NCBI GenBank assembly: GCA_031553755.1
Contig: JAVBKZ010000024.1
Coordinates: 1 to 62,840, forward strand
DNA: 62,840 nucleotides
Source: JAIRVZ01 sp031553755
GTDB taxonomy: Bacteria; Bacteroidota; Bacteroidia; Bacteroidales; Azobacteroidaceae
Direction of reading: 5' to 3'
The position numbers were made by a program, and so were the translations under genes. The notes below the pieces were generated by a model. That model made no database searches. It was given only the letters and a program-made list of their open reading frames with translations, and was not told the DNA's origin. Below are positions 53,009 through 61,961 of the stretch, piece after piece (position 1 is the stretch's first letter; the number at the start of each line of letters is the position of its first letter).

Positions 53009-53836
53009 TCAAATTTTTTCCAACCTGAATCGTATTGGTAAAGTATAAAAAACAGCTACCGGTATACCATTTTGCCTGCCGGGAATCCATTTCGGCATTG
53101 ACTTCACTACGCGGATGGCTTCTTTATCGCAAGACGGATCTAATGAACGCATTATGGTAACATCTGTAACCGAACCGTCTTTACTTACGACAAAACGCAG
53201 TACTACATTTCCTTGAATACCTTGTTCTTGAGCGATAACCGGATATTTGATGTTTTTACTTAAATAACTCATCAACTCTTTTTCGCCTCCGGGCAGGGAA
53301 GGCATTTGTTCCACGACTTCAAACGGAGTAGATGCTTCCGCCGGTTCTCCGAAAACTTTGTCTTTGTAGTCTGCGATATCTGCTTTTCCTCCTTCCACGC
53401 CTTCCACATTTGCGATTGAAATTCCGGCGTTAGAATCAGACATCGCGGCTTGTGCCATTATTTCATCTTCATCCGAAACTTTATCATCTTCAGTTATTTT
53501 AAGAGTCGTAAATTTGATGGTTTTCTTTAAATCGGGAGTTGCAACAACCATGCTTTTTGCCATATTAAGAATTTCCTGTTGCTTTTCCTGATACGGATTC
53601 ATCAACGTTACCGGACCTATTATTTCTTTCGGTTCCACTTTTTCAGTGGGAAAGAATTTCTTTATAATATTGGGCGAAAGAGCGATAGCTAATCCCAATA
53701 TTGTTACGATACCTATCGACATCAAATGTCTTCGGCTTGAATTCCTGCGGATTTCACAGGCTCCGTAAGTTTGATTTCTGTTACCAAACACCAAATCACA
53801 CCATTCTTTAGAATACAAATCAATAGCTCGTGTCAT
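53009..53836 (-). CDS. TonB-family energy transducer
   Basis: The 275 residues from ATG 53836 start MTRAIDLYSKEWCDLVFGNR with QTYGACEIRR, the usual cytoplasmic lead of Bacteroidota TonB proteins. A membrane span (about 45-65), a linker and a TonB C-terminal domain follow (MPSLPGGEKELMSYLSKNIKYP, QGNVVLRFVVSKDGSV, WIPGRQNGIPV, LPIRFRL). It should couple proton-motive force to outer-membrane transporters. The longer frame to 53929 adds 31 residues with no family counterpart, so the later ATG is chosen. Confidence 0.85.
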   Translation of the reverse strand: MTRAIDLYSKEWCDLVFGNRNQTYGACEIRRNSSRRHLMSIGIVTILGLAIALSPNIIKKFFPTEKVEPKEIIGPVTLMNPYQEKQQEILNMAKSMVVATPDLKKTIKFTTLKITEDDKVSDEDEIMAQAAMSDSNAGISIANVEGVEGGKADIADYKDKVFGEPAEASTPFEVVEQMPSLPGGEKELMSYLSKNIKYPVIAQEQGIQGNVVLRFVVSKDGSVTDVTIMRSLDPSCDKEAIRVVKSMPKWIPGRQNGIPVAVFYTLPIRFRLEKI

Positions 53837-53996
53837 GATTTTAATTTTTAAAGGATTATTATTTGAATAATTCATCTTTTGATTGATGATGCAAATAAAT
53901 AGCTTATCCTGTAAAAACTGTACTTCCACAATGCTACTTAATGTTATTTAGTGTTAGCAATTGTTTGAAAATTTCGAATAGGTATATGAGTTATAT

Positions 53997-54136
53997 TTAA
54001 ACCACATAAGGCACATAGAAATTATTATAAGAGTAAAAATTTATAGAACAAAGAAGATAGATTTGGATTAAAAGACTTTAAGACTCGTTTTTTAGTCTAA
54101 AAATCTTATGTGTTCTATGTGCTTTATGTGGTTTAA
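53997..54136. repeat. 140-base palindromic (MITE-like) element
   Basis: Arms of 24 bases at 53997-54020 and 54113-54136 are inverted copies with one mismatch (TTAAACCACATAAGGCACAT and its complement). A weaker inner inverted pair (about 54070-54085 and 54093-54107) folds the core. There is no coding potential. The rest of the gap 53930-54175 shows nothing else. Confidence 0.75.
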
Positions 54137-54175
54137 TCGTCCTTGATTGTAAATTTAAACAGTTACTTTATAAGT

Positions 54176-55477
54176 TCAAATATTTTTTAATTCTTCGATA
54201 AGTAACTGGTATAATTTTTTTTGATAATTGTTTTTGTTTTCTATCAAAGAAGTATTGTGCCACAACAGCGTTAAATCTCCATTGAATTGTTTTGTTTTTT
54301 CTATTAAATCTTTACAATAATGGAATGCTTGGTCGAAGTTTAATCCCATGTAATTAGGCCGGTCTAATGTACATTCCATCACAGTTAATGGGTGAAGTTT
54401 CAAGGATGTCATTTTTTTTCTTGCCGGATTAATCCATAAAACTTGCCGGCAAGTACCCAAGCGGAAACCGGCAACATCGGCATATCCCATTGTGAAATCG
54501 TCTGTGATTTCATATTTTATCAGGTATTCAAAATCTTTGGGTTCACGGCAGGAGAGATAATGATGACGATTAAATTTTATATCCGAACCGGAAATTTCTT
54601 TAAGATGAAAGTTTTCAAATTGAATGAGTTTCGGAATCATCCCTGCCAAATAACTTGAATGTAATCCAATTGTAATATTTTCAGTTTTACACAAAGAAAT
54701 TAAATTTTGTATATCTTTAGAATCTAAATCATACAGTGGTCTGTCGTTTTGGTGGCCACCAATAGATTTAAAGAAAAATATGGTTTCACAGGAATCCCGA
54801 CCGATTATTTTTTCCAACGATTTATTTTGTTCGATAATCCAGGGAAATGTATAAGCAGGGTCGGAAGTCCGTTTTCCGAAAAAACTTTGGATGATTTTAA
54901 TTTTTTCTTTCCTGATTAACAGCCCTTTGGCGAAACTCAAAAACCGTTGGTAAAGAAAAGGAATATCTACATCATGGGTAAGATATACTTTGTTTAACTT
55001 TTGAGGAATTTCAGGTAAAACAACGCCAAGAGATTTGAGCCATTGCCTTAATAAATTGCCATATTCATCCACAACCGGACGGTCGATAAAATCGGCTCTG
55101 TAGGGTAATGACTCTTTCCCCGGAAAACGTCCGTGAATATCTCTTACATGCCATCTAACAAACTCTTCATATCTTGATAGAAAAAAATAAGAAGAAGCAA
55201 TGATGTCGGCTTTGATAAAAAGCTTATTGTCTGATTGTTCAATAATAGGAGTTCCAAACAATAAAGGGATATCATTTATCTTTTTCAACGGTATTTTTGG
55301 AATGGATTGTGTGGATCCATACACATCAGGATCGAAAAAACCGGAAGGAATGATGATAATTCTATATCGGTGAAATTCGGATTTGTCTGAAGTATATCCG
55401 ATTAAATTCGCTATTTCCGGAGAATAAGCGTTTCCCAAAAGAAACTGAATAATATATCTGATTGTAGGTTTCATCAT
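54176..55477 (-). CDS. Polysaccharide deacetylase family protein
   Basis: The 433 residues have an N-terminal domain of about 150 residues of the type found ahead of Bacteroidota deacetylases (DUF7033-like; SSYFFLSRYEE and RADFIDRPVVDEY). A carbohydrate-esterase-4-like barrel follows, with KVYLTHDVDIPF (catalytic Asp and metal Asp), ITIGLHSSYLAG (metal His) and FGADVAGFRLGT-like residues written here as YADVAGFRLGT. It probably removes acetyl groups from a surface or wall sugar. It overlaps folK by four bases. Confidence 0.78.
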   Translation of the reverse strand: MMKPTIRYIIQFLLGNAYSPEIANLIGYTSDKSEFHRYRIIIIPSGFFDPDVYGSTQSIPKIPLKKINDIPLLFGTPIIEQSDNKLFIKADIIASSYFFLSRYEEFVRWHVRDIHGRFPGKESLPYRADFIDRPVVDEYGNLLRQWLKSLGVVLPEIPQKLNKVYLTHDVDIPFLYQRFLSFAKGLLIRKEKIKIIQSFFGKRTSDPAYTFPWIIEQNKSLEKIIGRDSCETIFFFKSIGGHQNDRPLYDLDSKDIQNLISLCKTENITIGLHSSYLAGMIPKLIQFENFHLKEISGSDIKFNRHHYLSCREPKDFEYLIKYEITDDFTMGYADVAGFRLGTCRQVLWINPARKKMTSLKLHPLTVMECTLDRPNYMGLNFDQAFHYCKDLIEKTKQFNGDLTLLWHNTSLIENKNNYQKKLYQLLIEELKNI

Positions 55478-55989
55478 GTTGTATTAACTCGTTTTTTGTC
55501 GATTATTGCATTTGTTAGTTCTCGAATTGTTTTCTTTAATAAAGGATGATATATGTCGGGTGCGATTTCACAAAGAGGAATTAATACAAAATCTCTGACA
55601 TGAAAAAGCGGGTGGGGGAGTTGTAATTCTTTCGATTCAATAATCAGGTCATCATATAGAATCAGGTCAATGTCGATAATCCGGTCTTGATATGTTTTAT
55701 CTGTTTTTTCGGTTCTTCCCATCTCCTTTTCTATTATTTGTGTCTGGTGTAAAATTTCTAAAGGAGATAACAAAGTTTCTACTCTAATTACCGAATTCAA
55801 AAAAGAATTGGGAGATTCATATCCCCACGGTATGGTTTCTATCATTGAAGATTGTGATTTTATTGATCCAATTCTCTGATTGATATACCAGGCGGCAGAA
55901 TTTAAGTTTTTCTCCTTATTCCCGAGATTTGTTCCCAAAGAAAGAAAAACATTATGTGGATATTGGAATCCAAAATTTAATAAATTCAT
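55474..55989 (-). CDS. folK: 2-amino-4-hydroxy-6-hydroxymethyldihydropteridine diphosphokinase
   Basis: This folate-pathway enzyme transfers pyrophosphate from ATP to hydroxymethyl-dihydropterin. The 171 residues include VFLSLGTNLGNKEKNLN, FLNSVIRVET (substrate strand), RTEKTDKTYQDR and DIDLILYDD (metal-binding acids), and LPHPLFHVRDFVLIPL. The length fits the monofunctional enzyme. It is the first gene of a two-gene run with the deacetylase. Confidence 0.93.
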   Translation of the reverse strand: MNLLNFGFQYPHNVFLSLGTNLGNKEKNLNSAAWYINQRIGSIKSQSSMIETIPWGYESPNSFLNSVIRVETLLSPLEILHQTQIIEKEMGRTEKTDKTYQDRIIDIDLILYDDLIIESKELQLPHPLFHVRDFVLIPLCEIAPDIYHPLLKKTIRELTNAIIDKKRVNTT

Positions 55990-56350
55990 AATCTCTCTGA
56001 TTTATATGCAAATATAATCATTAGAGGCGAAATAAAGGATATTCATTTAATTTTATATGGAAAGAATGATGATGTCGGATATCTTTTCCATCCGCCACAC
56101 AAAGTTATCCCTCCAGAATAAACCATCAAGGCAAGCTTCCGGTTATGCAAGAAATCTTCCTTTCTCGTACCTCGAAAGAGTATTTCTCACATAAGCCTTG
56201 CTTTGTTTATTCTTCCGGTATGGTAGGTGTATATCAGTTGAAAAAAGAAGAAAGTTTATGAAAAGTTTTGGCAAATAGGGTTACATTCAAATCATCATCC
56301 ATTTTCAAAGAATCTCCACACTTGTATGTGAATCGTATGTTCTTAAAAAG
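55990..56350. other. Intergenic region with imperfect inverted repeat
   Basis: About 360 bases lie between folK and the tRNA terminator. GAATAAAC and CAAGGC blocks at 56116-56138 are repeated inverted at 56193-56212, and a CTTCCGGT motif occurs just inside the first arm and just after the second. A smaller hairpin may form between them. No protein-like frame was found. It could be a small structured RNA or a decayed repeat. Confidence 0.4.
56009..56016 (-). promoter_or_regulatory. -7 box of folK
   Basis: TATATTTG on the minus strand matches TAnnTTTG, 20 bases before the folK start. Confidence 0.6.
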
Positions 56351-56381
56351 AAAAAAGAGCTACATTCTCGTGTAACTCTTT
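56351..56381 (-). terminator. Rho-independent terminator of tRNA-Asn
   Basis: On the minus strand AAAGAGTTACA (from 56381) and TGTAGCTCTTT form an 11-pair stem with one G-U pair and a 6-base loop. A T-rich run follows. It lies 11 bases beyond the tRNA 3' end. Confidence 0.85.
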
Positions 56382-56391
56382 AATTTTTAAG

Positions 56392-56465
56392 CTCTCCCTC
56401 TTGGACTTGAACCAAGGACCCTCTGATTAACAGTCAGATGCTCTAACCGACTGAGCTAAGGAAGA
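56392..56465 (-). tRNA. tRNA-Asn (anticodon GUU)
   Basis: The minus strand folds as a complete cloverleaf of 74 bases without encoded CCA. The acceptor stem is TCTTCCT/AGGGAGA (one G-U), the D arm is GCTC/GAGC, and the anticodon arm TCTGA/TCAGA has loop CTGTTAA and anticodon GTT. The T arm is CTTGG/CCAAG with loop TTCAAGT. The discriminator base is G. Confidence 0.95.
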
Positions 56466-56498
56466 ATTTTTTTTGCTTTTTTTATCTTAAAAGCGATG

Positions 56499-56506
56499 CA
56501 AAAGTA
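56499..56506 (-). promoter_or_regulatory. -7 box of tRNA-Asn
   Basis: TACTTTTG on the minus strand, identical to the rnpB box, lies 33 bases before the mature tRNA 5' end. Confidence 0.6.
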
Positions 56507-56529
56507 GTGTATATATTCTAAATATGCAA

Positions 56530-56537
56530 TATCTTTG
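56530..56537 (+). promoter_or_regulatory. -7 box of the PfkB kinase gene
   Basis: TATCTTTG matches TAnnTTTG and lies 22 bases before ATG 56560. It falls inside the longer frame from ATG 56524, which argues against that start. Confidence 0.55.
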
Positions 56538-56559
56538 TGGAAATTTTTTAAATAATTTT

Positions 56560-57537
56560 ATGAAAGTATTAGGAATGGGCAACGCCCTCGTTGATATATT
56601 GACATTGATAGAAAACGACAACTTACTGACAGAGTTAAACTTACCCAAAGGAAGTATGCAGCTGATTAACGAAAATCAGCGGGAAATTATTTTCGAAAAA
56701 ATCAAAGGATTAAAAACCGAAATGACCACAGGAGGTTCGGCATCTAACACGTCTTTGGCTTTAGCAAAGATGGGAGTCCACACCGGCTTTATCGGTAAAA
56801 TAGGCTCCGATTCATACGGGTCTTTTTATGTTGAAGAAATTGAAAAAAGTGGTGTGATTCCTCATTTTATAAAGGAAGAAGCTCCTTCCGGCACGGCAAT
56901 GGCACTGATTTCTCCTGATGGAGAGCGTACTTTCGGCACTTATTTAGGTGTTGCCGCCGGATTGAACTATGAAGAATTAAAATCAGACATATTTAAATCT
57001 TACGATTGCTTTTATGTAGAAGGTTACTTGGTTCAAAACTATGAACTTATCGAAAACACACTCAAGATGGCGAAAAAACTCGGAATCAAAACCGCTCTTG
57101 ATTTGGCAAGTTACAATGTAGTGGAAAGTAATCGTGATTTTCTCAAACGACTGATTGAAGAATATATTGATATTGTATTCGCCAACGAAGAAGAAGCTAA
57201 AGCACTTACAGGCAAACCCGCGGGAGAAGCAATCAGGGAAATCGCCGAAAATGTAGAAATCGCTATCGTAAAAATCGGTTCGAAAGGATCTATAATCATG
57301 AAAGGAAACGAACAAGTACATATTCCTGTATACGAAGCCAATATGATAGACGCGACTGCGGCGGGGGATTATTACGCGGCCGGATTTTTCTATGGATTAT
57401 TTAAAAACGGAAGTCTCGAACAATGTGGAAAAATAGGATCATTACTCGCGTCAAATATCATAGAAACCGTTGGAACGAAACTAACTGAAGACTGTTGGGA
57501 AAAAATCAGGAACAAGGCTACTGAAATTTTGAATTAA
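56560..57537 (+). CDS. PfkB-family carbohydrate/nucleoside kinase
   Basis: The 325 residues start VLGMGNALVDILTLI, carry the sugar-binding TTGGSASNTSLALAKMG (about 62-78), and end with the ATP-site region IVKIGSKGSIIM and IDATAAGDYYAAGFFYG. The catalytic loop reads ATAAGD where most members have xTxGAGD, so one Gly is Ala, but the catalytic Asp is kept. The sequence is close to the adenosine-kinase-like branch of Bacteroidota; the substrate is not proven. ATG 56560 is chosen over 56524 because of the promoter box. Confidence 0.85.
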   Translation: MKVLGMGNALVDILTLIENDNLLTELNLPKGSMQLINENQREIIFEKIKGLKTEMTTGGSASNTSLALAKMGVHTGFIGKIGSDSYGSFYVEEIEKSGVIPHFIKEEAPSGTAMALISPDGERTFGTYLGVAAGLNYEELKSDIFKSYDCFYVEGYLVQNYELIENTLKMAKKLGIKTALDLASYNVVESNRDFLKRLIEEYIDIVFANEEEAKALTGKPAGEAIREIAENVEIAIVKIGSKGSIIMKGNEQVHIPVYEANMIDATAAGDYYAAGFFYGLFKNGSLEQCGKIGSLLASNIIETVGTKLTEDCWEKIRNKATEILN

Positions 57538-57587
57538 TATTGTTTTTCTATACTTTTACATTTTTCTAAAAATATCATTATTATAAT

Positions 57588-59255
57588 ATGAATAAAATTT
57601 GTTTATTTTTTATCCTCTCCTTATGTTTAGCAACAAGCATTTCACATGCTCAATTGACTGAAAACGAACACTATGAAGCAAACAAACAGTTAGATATTTT
57701 CAATTCATTATTCAAGGAATTGGACATGTTTTATGTAGATTCCATCAACGCCGAAAAAACAGTCAGAAACGGCATCGATTATATGTTAAGTAAACTTGAT
57801 CCGTATACTGTTTATTACACGGAAGAAGAGATGAAAGATTTCAAATTTATAACAACCGGAGAGTATGCGGGCATAGGTTCAATTATTTCCCAACGTGAAG
57901 GGAAAATAATCGTTTCGGACCCCTATGAAGGAATGCCGGCCGCTTTAGCCGGTCTACAAGCCGGAGATGAAATTCTCGAAATTGATGGAGAAAGTTTGAA
58001 AGACAAAACAACTGCTCAGGCCAGTGAAAAACTCAAAGGACAACCCAATACCGTCGTAAAAATAAAACTTCAACGTTTGGGTGAAAAAAAGCCCATGACG
58101 GTCGAAGTCATGAGAAAACGGATACAATTGAATCCGGTTAAATATTATGGCGTTTTAAAAAATAACGCTGGGTATATTAACCTGTCGAGTTTTACCGACC
58201 AATCGGCAATTGAAGTTAAATCGGCTTTCGAAGATTTAAAGAAAAATCACGGCATCACGTCTCTTGTTTTAGATTTGAGAGATAATCCCGGCGGATTAAT
58301 GGATGACGCGATACAAATTGTGAACATGTTTGTACCCAAGGGACAAATCGTATTAACGACCAAAGGAAAAATCAGACAATGGGACAGAACTAACCGGACA
58401 ACTCAGGAACCAATCGACAAAGATATTCCTTTAGTGATCCTTGTGAATCGAGGCTCAGCTTCTTCTTCTGAAATTGTTGCCGGAGCCTTACAGGATATGG
58501 ATCGCGCGGTTATTGTCGGAACTCGTACTTTTGGGAAAGGGTTGGTACAAACAACACGGGAAATCCCTTATAACGGAGGATTAAAAATAACAACAGCCAA
58601 ATATTATATTCCAAGCGGCCGTTGTGTGCAAGCCCTCGATTATTCGCACCGCAATCCGGATGGAAGCGTCGCGGAAGTTCCCGATAGTCTGGCTACCGTA
58701 TTTCACACATCAAAAGGACGTGAAGTAAAAGACGGAGGAGGTATTAGTCCCGATTTTATCGTAGAAGAGACAAAACTTCCAAGCATCATTTATTACTTAA
58801 TGTCGGAGTATATTATTTTTGATTTCGCAACCGGATACAAACAAAAAAATAAAAAAATAGCTTCAATAGAAGATTTTACATTAACCGACGAAGATTATGA
58901 AAATTTTAAGACATTCGTAAAAAGTAAAAAATTTGAATACGACCGCCAAAGCGAAAAAGCTTTAGCTGTGTTGAAAGAAACAATGCAGTTTGAAGGTTAT
59001 ATGGATACGGCATCATCAGAATTTGCCGCTTTGGAAGAAAGACTCAAACCCGACTTAGACCGGGATTTGAATCTGTATAAAGATGTACTATCCGAATATG
59101 TTGCCGAAGAAATTGTCAAACGTTATTATTTTCAAAAAGGAGAACTGATACAATCTTTGAAAAAAGACAACAACTTAAATAAAGCAATGGAAGTATTATC
59201 CGATAAAACACTATATAACAAAACGTTGAGAATCGAATCTATTGCAAACGATTGA
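57588..59255 (+). CDS. S41 family C-terminal processing peptidase
   Basis: The 555 residues begin with a signal peptide (1-21, cut after SHAQ). An N-terminal helical part precedes a PDZ domain (about 85-170, with GIGSIIS and GLQAGDEILEIDG) and the S41 core. Ser292 in NRGSASSSEI and Lys317 in TFGKGLVQ are spaced 25 apart, as in CtpA/Prc. LRDNPGGLMDDA is also conserved. A C-terminal extension of about 170 residues is typical in Bacteroidota. It is probably periplasmic or outer-membrane attached and degrades or trims envelope proteins. Confidence 0.92.
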   Translation: MNKICLFFILSLCLATSISHAQLTENEHYEANKQLDIFNSLFKELDMFYVDSINAEKTVRNGIDYMLSKLDPYTVYYTEEEMKDFKFITTGEYAGIGSIISQREGKIIVSDPYEGMPAALAGLQAGDEILEIDGESLKDKTTAQASEKLKGQPNTVVKIKLQRLGEKKPMTVEVMRKRIQLNPVKYYGVLKNNAGYINLSSFTDQSAIEVKSAFEDLKKNHGITSLVLDLRDNPGGLMDDAIQIVNMFVPKGQIVLTTKGKIRQWDRTNRTTQEPIDKDIPLVILVNRGSASSSEIVAGALQDMDRAVIVGTRTFGKGLVQTTREIPYNGGLKITTAKYYIPSGRCVQALDYSHRNPDGSVAEVPDSLATVFHTSKGREVKDGGGISPDFIVEETKLPSIIYYLMSEYIIFDFATGYKQKNKKIASIEDFTLTDEDYENFKTFVKSKKFEYDRQSEKALAVLKETMQFEGYMDTASSEFAALEERLKPDLDRDLNLYKDVLSEYVAEEIVKRYYFQKGELIQSLKKDNNLNKAMEVLSDKTLYNKTLRIESIAND

Positions 59256-59267
59256 AATTGGCAGTTT

Positions 59268-61952
59268 ATGAAAGTATCTTTCAATATTAATTTCTATACA
59301 ATTTGGGGGCAGTCATTATATGTGTTAGGTTCAATTCCTGAATTAGGAAAATGGGAAATACACGAAGCCAAAGTAATGGAATGCAAGGGAGAAGGTAATT
59401 GGACCCTCGAACTTGAATTACCCGACAATGCCATTGCTTTCGAATACAGGTATTTCATGAAATCGAATGACAAGATAATTTTTGAAGAATGGAATATAAA
59501 TCATTCGGTTGTTATTTCTGATGTTAAAAATTCGTATTATTTATTTGATTATTGGCAAAGTTGTCCTCAACATTTAGCTTATTTTTCATCAGCGTTCACA
59601 AAAAGTTTATTCGCCCATCCTTGCGATAAATTTGAACGAGTTGTTAAATCCGACAAAAAAGTACTGCTGAAAGTGCTTGCTCCTCGCATCGAAAAAGATT
59701 GTAGCATAGCCATTACCGGAAACCAGGAAGAATTTGGCAATTGGGACGTTTCGAAAGCGTTGATCCTAAGTTGTGATAAATTTCCTCTGTGGAGCGTTGA
59801 ATTCGATGCGAAAAATCTATCATACCCTATTGAATATAAATTTGTTATTATTGAAAATAAAACAAAATCGATAGTTTGTTGGGAGGCAGGAGAAAATCGC
59901 TTGTTAAATCTTCCGTTATTGAAAAAAAATGAAACAGCCATTATTTCCGGATTACTATTTAAAGAAAATTCTCCCGATTTCAAATGCGCGGGATTAGTTA
60001 TCCCTGTATTTTCTCTACGCTCTTTCAAAAGTTTTGGGATAGGCGATTTTTCTGATTTGAAGGATATGATCACCTGGGCTAAATTAACAACCCAAAAAAT
60101 CATCCAGATATTGCCTATAAACGACACTACCATGACTCATACATGGATGGACTCATATCCTTATAACGCGATTTCCATTTACGCTTTACATCCTCTTTAT
60201 TTGAGTCTGCAAAAAATGGGCGAGTTGAAGGACAAAGAAAGAGGCGAATATTTTTCAAAAAAACAATTGGAAATTAATCAATTGGAAACTCTTGATTATG
60301 AATTGGTAAGTCAAATAAAATGGGATTTTTTTCACGAAATATTCAAACAAGAAGGAAAAGAAACTTTAAGTTCTGAAGATTATCTCAATTTCTTCGAAAA
60401 AAATAAAAATTGGCTGGTACCTTATGCCGCCTATTCATACCTGAGAGATAAATATCATACTTCCGATTTTACAAAATGGGATAAATATTCACAATACAAT
60501 AAAACGGAAATTGAAAATTTAACGGATATAAATTCATCCGTATATTCAGAAATCGTTATTTATTATTTCCTTCAATATCATTTAGATAAACAATTAGCCG
60601 AAGTAAGGTCTTACGCTCACGCGAATGGAATTGTTTTAAAAGGAGACATTCCCATCGGTATCAGCAAATCGAGCATAGAAGCCTGGACCGAACCCCGTTA
60701 TTTCAATATGCACGCTCATGCGGGCGCTCCACCTGACGATTTTTCAGTTACCGGACAAAATTGGGGATTCCCTACATACAACTGGTCTGAAATGGAAAAT
60801 GATGATTATGAATGGTGGAAAAAACGTTTTCGAAAAATGTCGGATTATTTCGACGCGTACCGAATCGACCACATTCTTGGCTTTTTCCGTATTTGGGAAA
60901 TTCCAGAAAATTATGTACAGGGATTATGCGGAACATTCAATCCCGCTATTCCTTTCACAATCAACGAAATGGAAAACGCCGGTTTAAATTTCAACAAGGA
61001 GCGTTTCACATCTCCTCATATCAATGAATGTTTTCTTCCGGAGTTATTCGGTGAATATACATCTGAAGTTTGCAATGTTTTTTTACAACGTTCGTCATCC
61101 CATCATTTTTCACTAAAAGAAAAATACGACACTCAGAAAAAAATACAAAGTTATTTTTCAGATAAAACAGACTCTAAAAGCATTCAAATCAGAGAAGGAT
61201 TGTACACAATCTCGAACGAAGTTTTATTCATCGCGGATAAAGAAAAACAAGGATACCACCCTCGCATTTCAGCAAGTAATTCATATATTTACCGTGAATT
61301 GAACAATTCCGATAGATACGCGTTCGATTATTTATATTGGAACTATTTTTATCAAAAGCACAATGATTTTTGGAAAGAACAAGGATATAAACGTTTGATT
61401 CCTCTCATTTCATATACCAATATGTTGGTTTGCGGAGAAGACCTTGGAATGATCCCCCAATCTGTTCCGGAAGTAATGGCTAAGTTACAAATATTCAGTC
61501 TCGAAATCGAACGGATGCCCAAAGAGTCAAATGTAGAATTTACTAACCTGAAAAATTTGCGTCATTTTTCTGTTTGTACAACATCTACTCACGACATGTC
61601 GACTATCCGTGGCTGGTGGAAAGAAAACTGGGAAAAAACACAACGTTATTATAATCAGGTCTTACATCAACACGGTGAAGCTCCGGAGAATTGTACGCCT
61701 GAATTATGTGAACAAATTGTATTTAACCATTTGTTATCTCCTTCAATGTTAACGATTTTACCTTTACAAGATTGGTTATCTACCGATGGAAAAATCAGGA
61801 AACAAGATTATGATTCGGAAAGAATAAATATTCCGGCAAATCCCCGACACTACTGGAGATATAGGATGCATCTTAGCATTGAAGATTTGATTAATAACCA
61901 AGAGTTTATTGATAAAATCAAAGATTTAATCGCCAAATCGGGAAGAGCTTGA
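59268..61952 (+). CDS. malQ: 4-alpha-glucanotransferase with two starch-binding domains
   Basis: The 894 residues start with two CBM20-type modules (about 1-105, FYTIWGQSLYVLGSIPELGKW; about 125-225, SIAITGNQEEFGNWD). A GH77 amylomaltase domain follows. Catalytic blocks are YRIDHILGFFRIWEIP (nucleophile Asp), CGEDLGMIP (acid/base region) and STHDMSTIRGWW (third acid). It rearranges maltodextrins in the cytoplasm, serving glycogen or starch use. This long form is normal in Bacteroidota. It starts 12 bases after the protease gene. Confidence 0.93.
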   Translation: MKVSFNINFYTIWGQSLYVLGSIPELGKWEIHEAKVMECKGEGNWTLELELPDNAIAFEYRYFMKSNDKIIFEEWNINHSVVISDVKNSYYLFDYWQSCPQHLAYFSSAFTKSLFAHPCDKFERVVKSDKKVLLKVLAPRIEKDCSIAITGNQEEFGNWDVSKALILSCDKFPLWSVEFDAKNLSYPIEYKFVIIENKTKSIVCWEAGENRLLNLPLLKKNETAIISGLLFKENSPDFKCAGLVIPVFSLRSFKSFGIGDFSDLKDMITWAKLTTQKIIQILPINDTTMTHTWMDSYPYNAISIYALHPLYLSLQKMGELKDKERGEYFSKKQLEINQLETLDYELVSQIKWDFFHEIFKQEGKETLSSEDYLNFFEKNKNWLVPYAAYSYLRDKYHTSDFTKWDKYSQYNKTEIENLTDINSSVYSEIVIYYFLQYHLDKQLAEVRSYAHANGIVLKGDIPIGISKSSIEAWTEPRYFNMHAHAGAPPDDFSVTGQNWGFPTYNWSEMENDDYEWWKKRFRKMSDYFDAYRIDHILGFFRIWEIPENYVQGLCGTFNPAIPFTINEMENAGLNFNKERFTSPHINECFLPELFGEYTSEVCNVFLQRSSSHHFSLKEKYDTQKKIQSYFSDKTDSKSIQIREGLYTISNEVLFIADKEKQGYHPRISASNSYIYRELNNSDRYAFDYLYWNYFYQKHNDFWKEQGYKRLIPLISYTNMLVCGEDLGMIPQSVPEVMAKLQIFSLEIERMPKESNVEFTNLKNLRHFSVCTTSTHDMSTIRGWWKENWEKTQRYYNQVLHQHGEAPENCTPELCEQIVFNHLLSPSMLTILPLQDWLSTDGKIRKQDYDSERINIPANPRHYWRYRMHLSIEDLINNQEFIDKIKDLIAKSGRA

Positions 61953-61961
61953 AATTAACGA

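Noticed and set aside
59579..60133. 184-residue minus-strand frame inside malQ
   Set aside because: It is antisense to the starch-binding and GH77 regions and has no features of its own.
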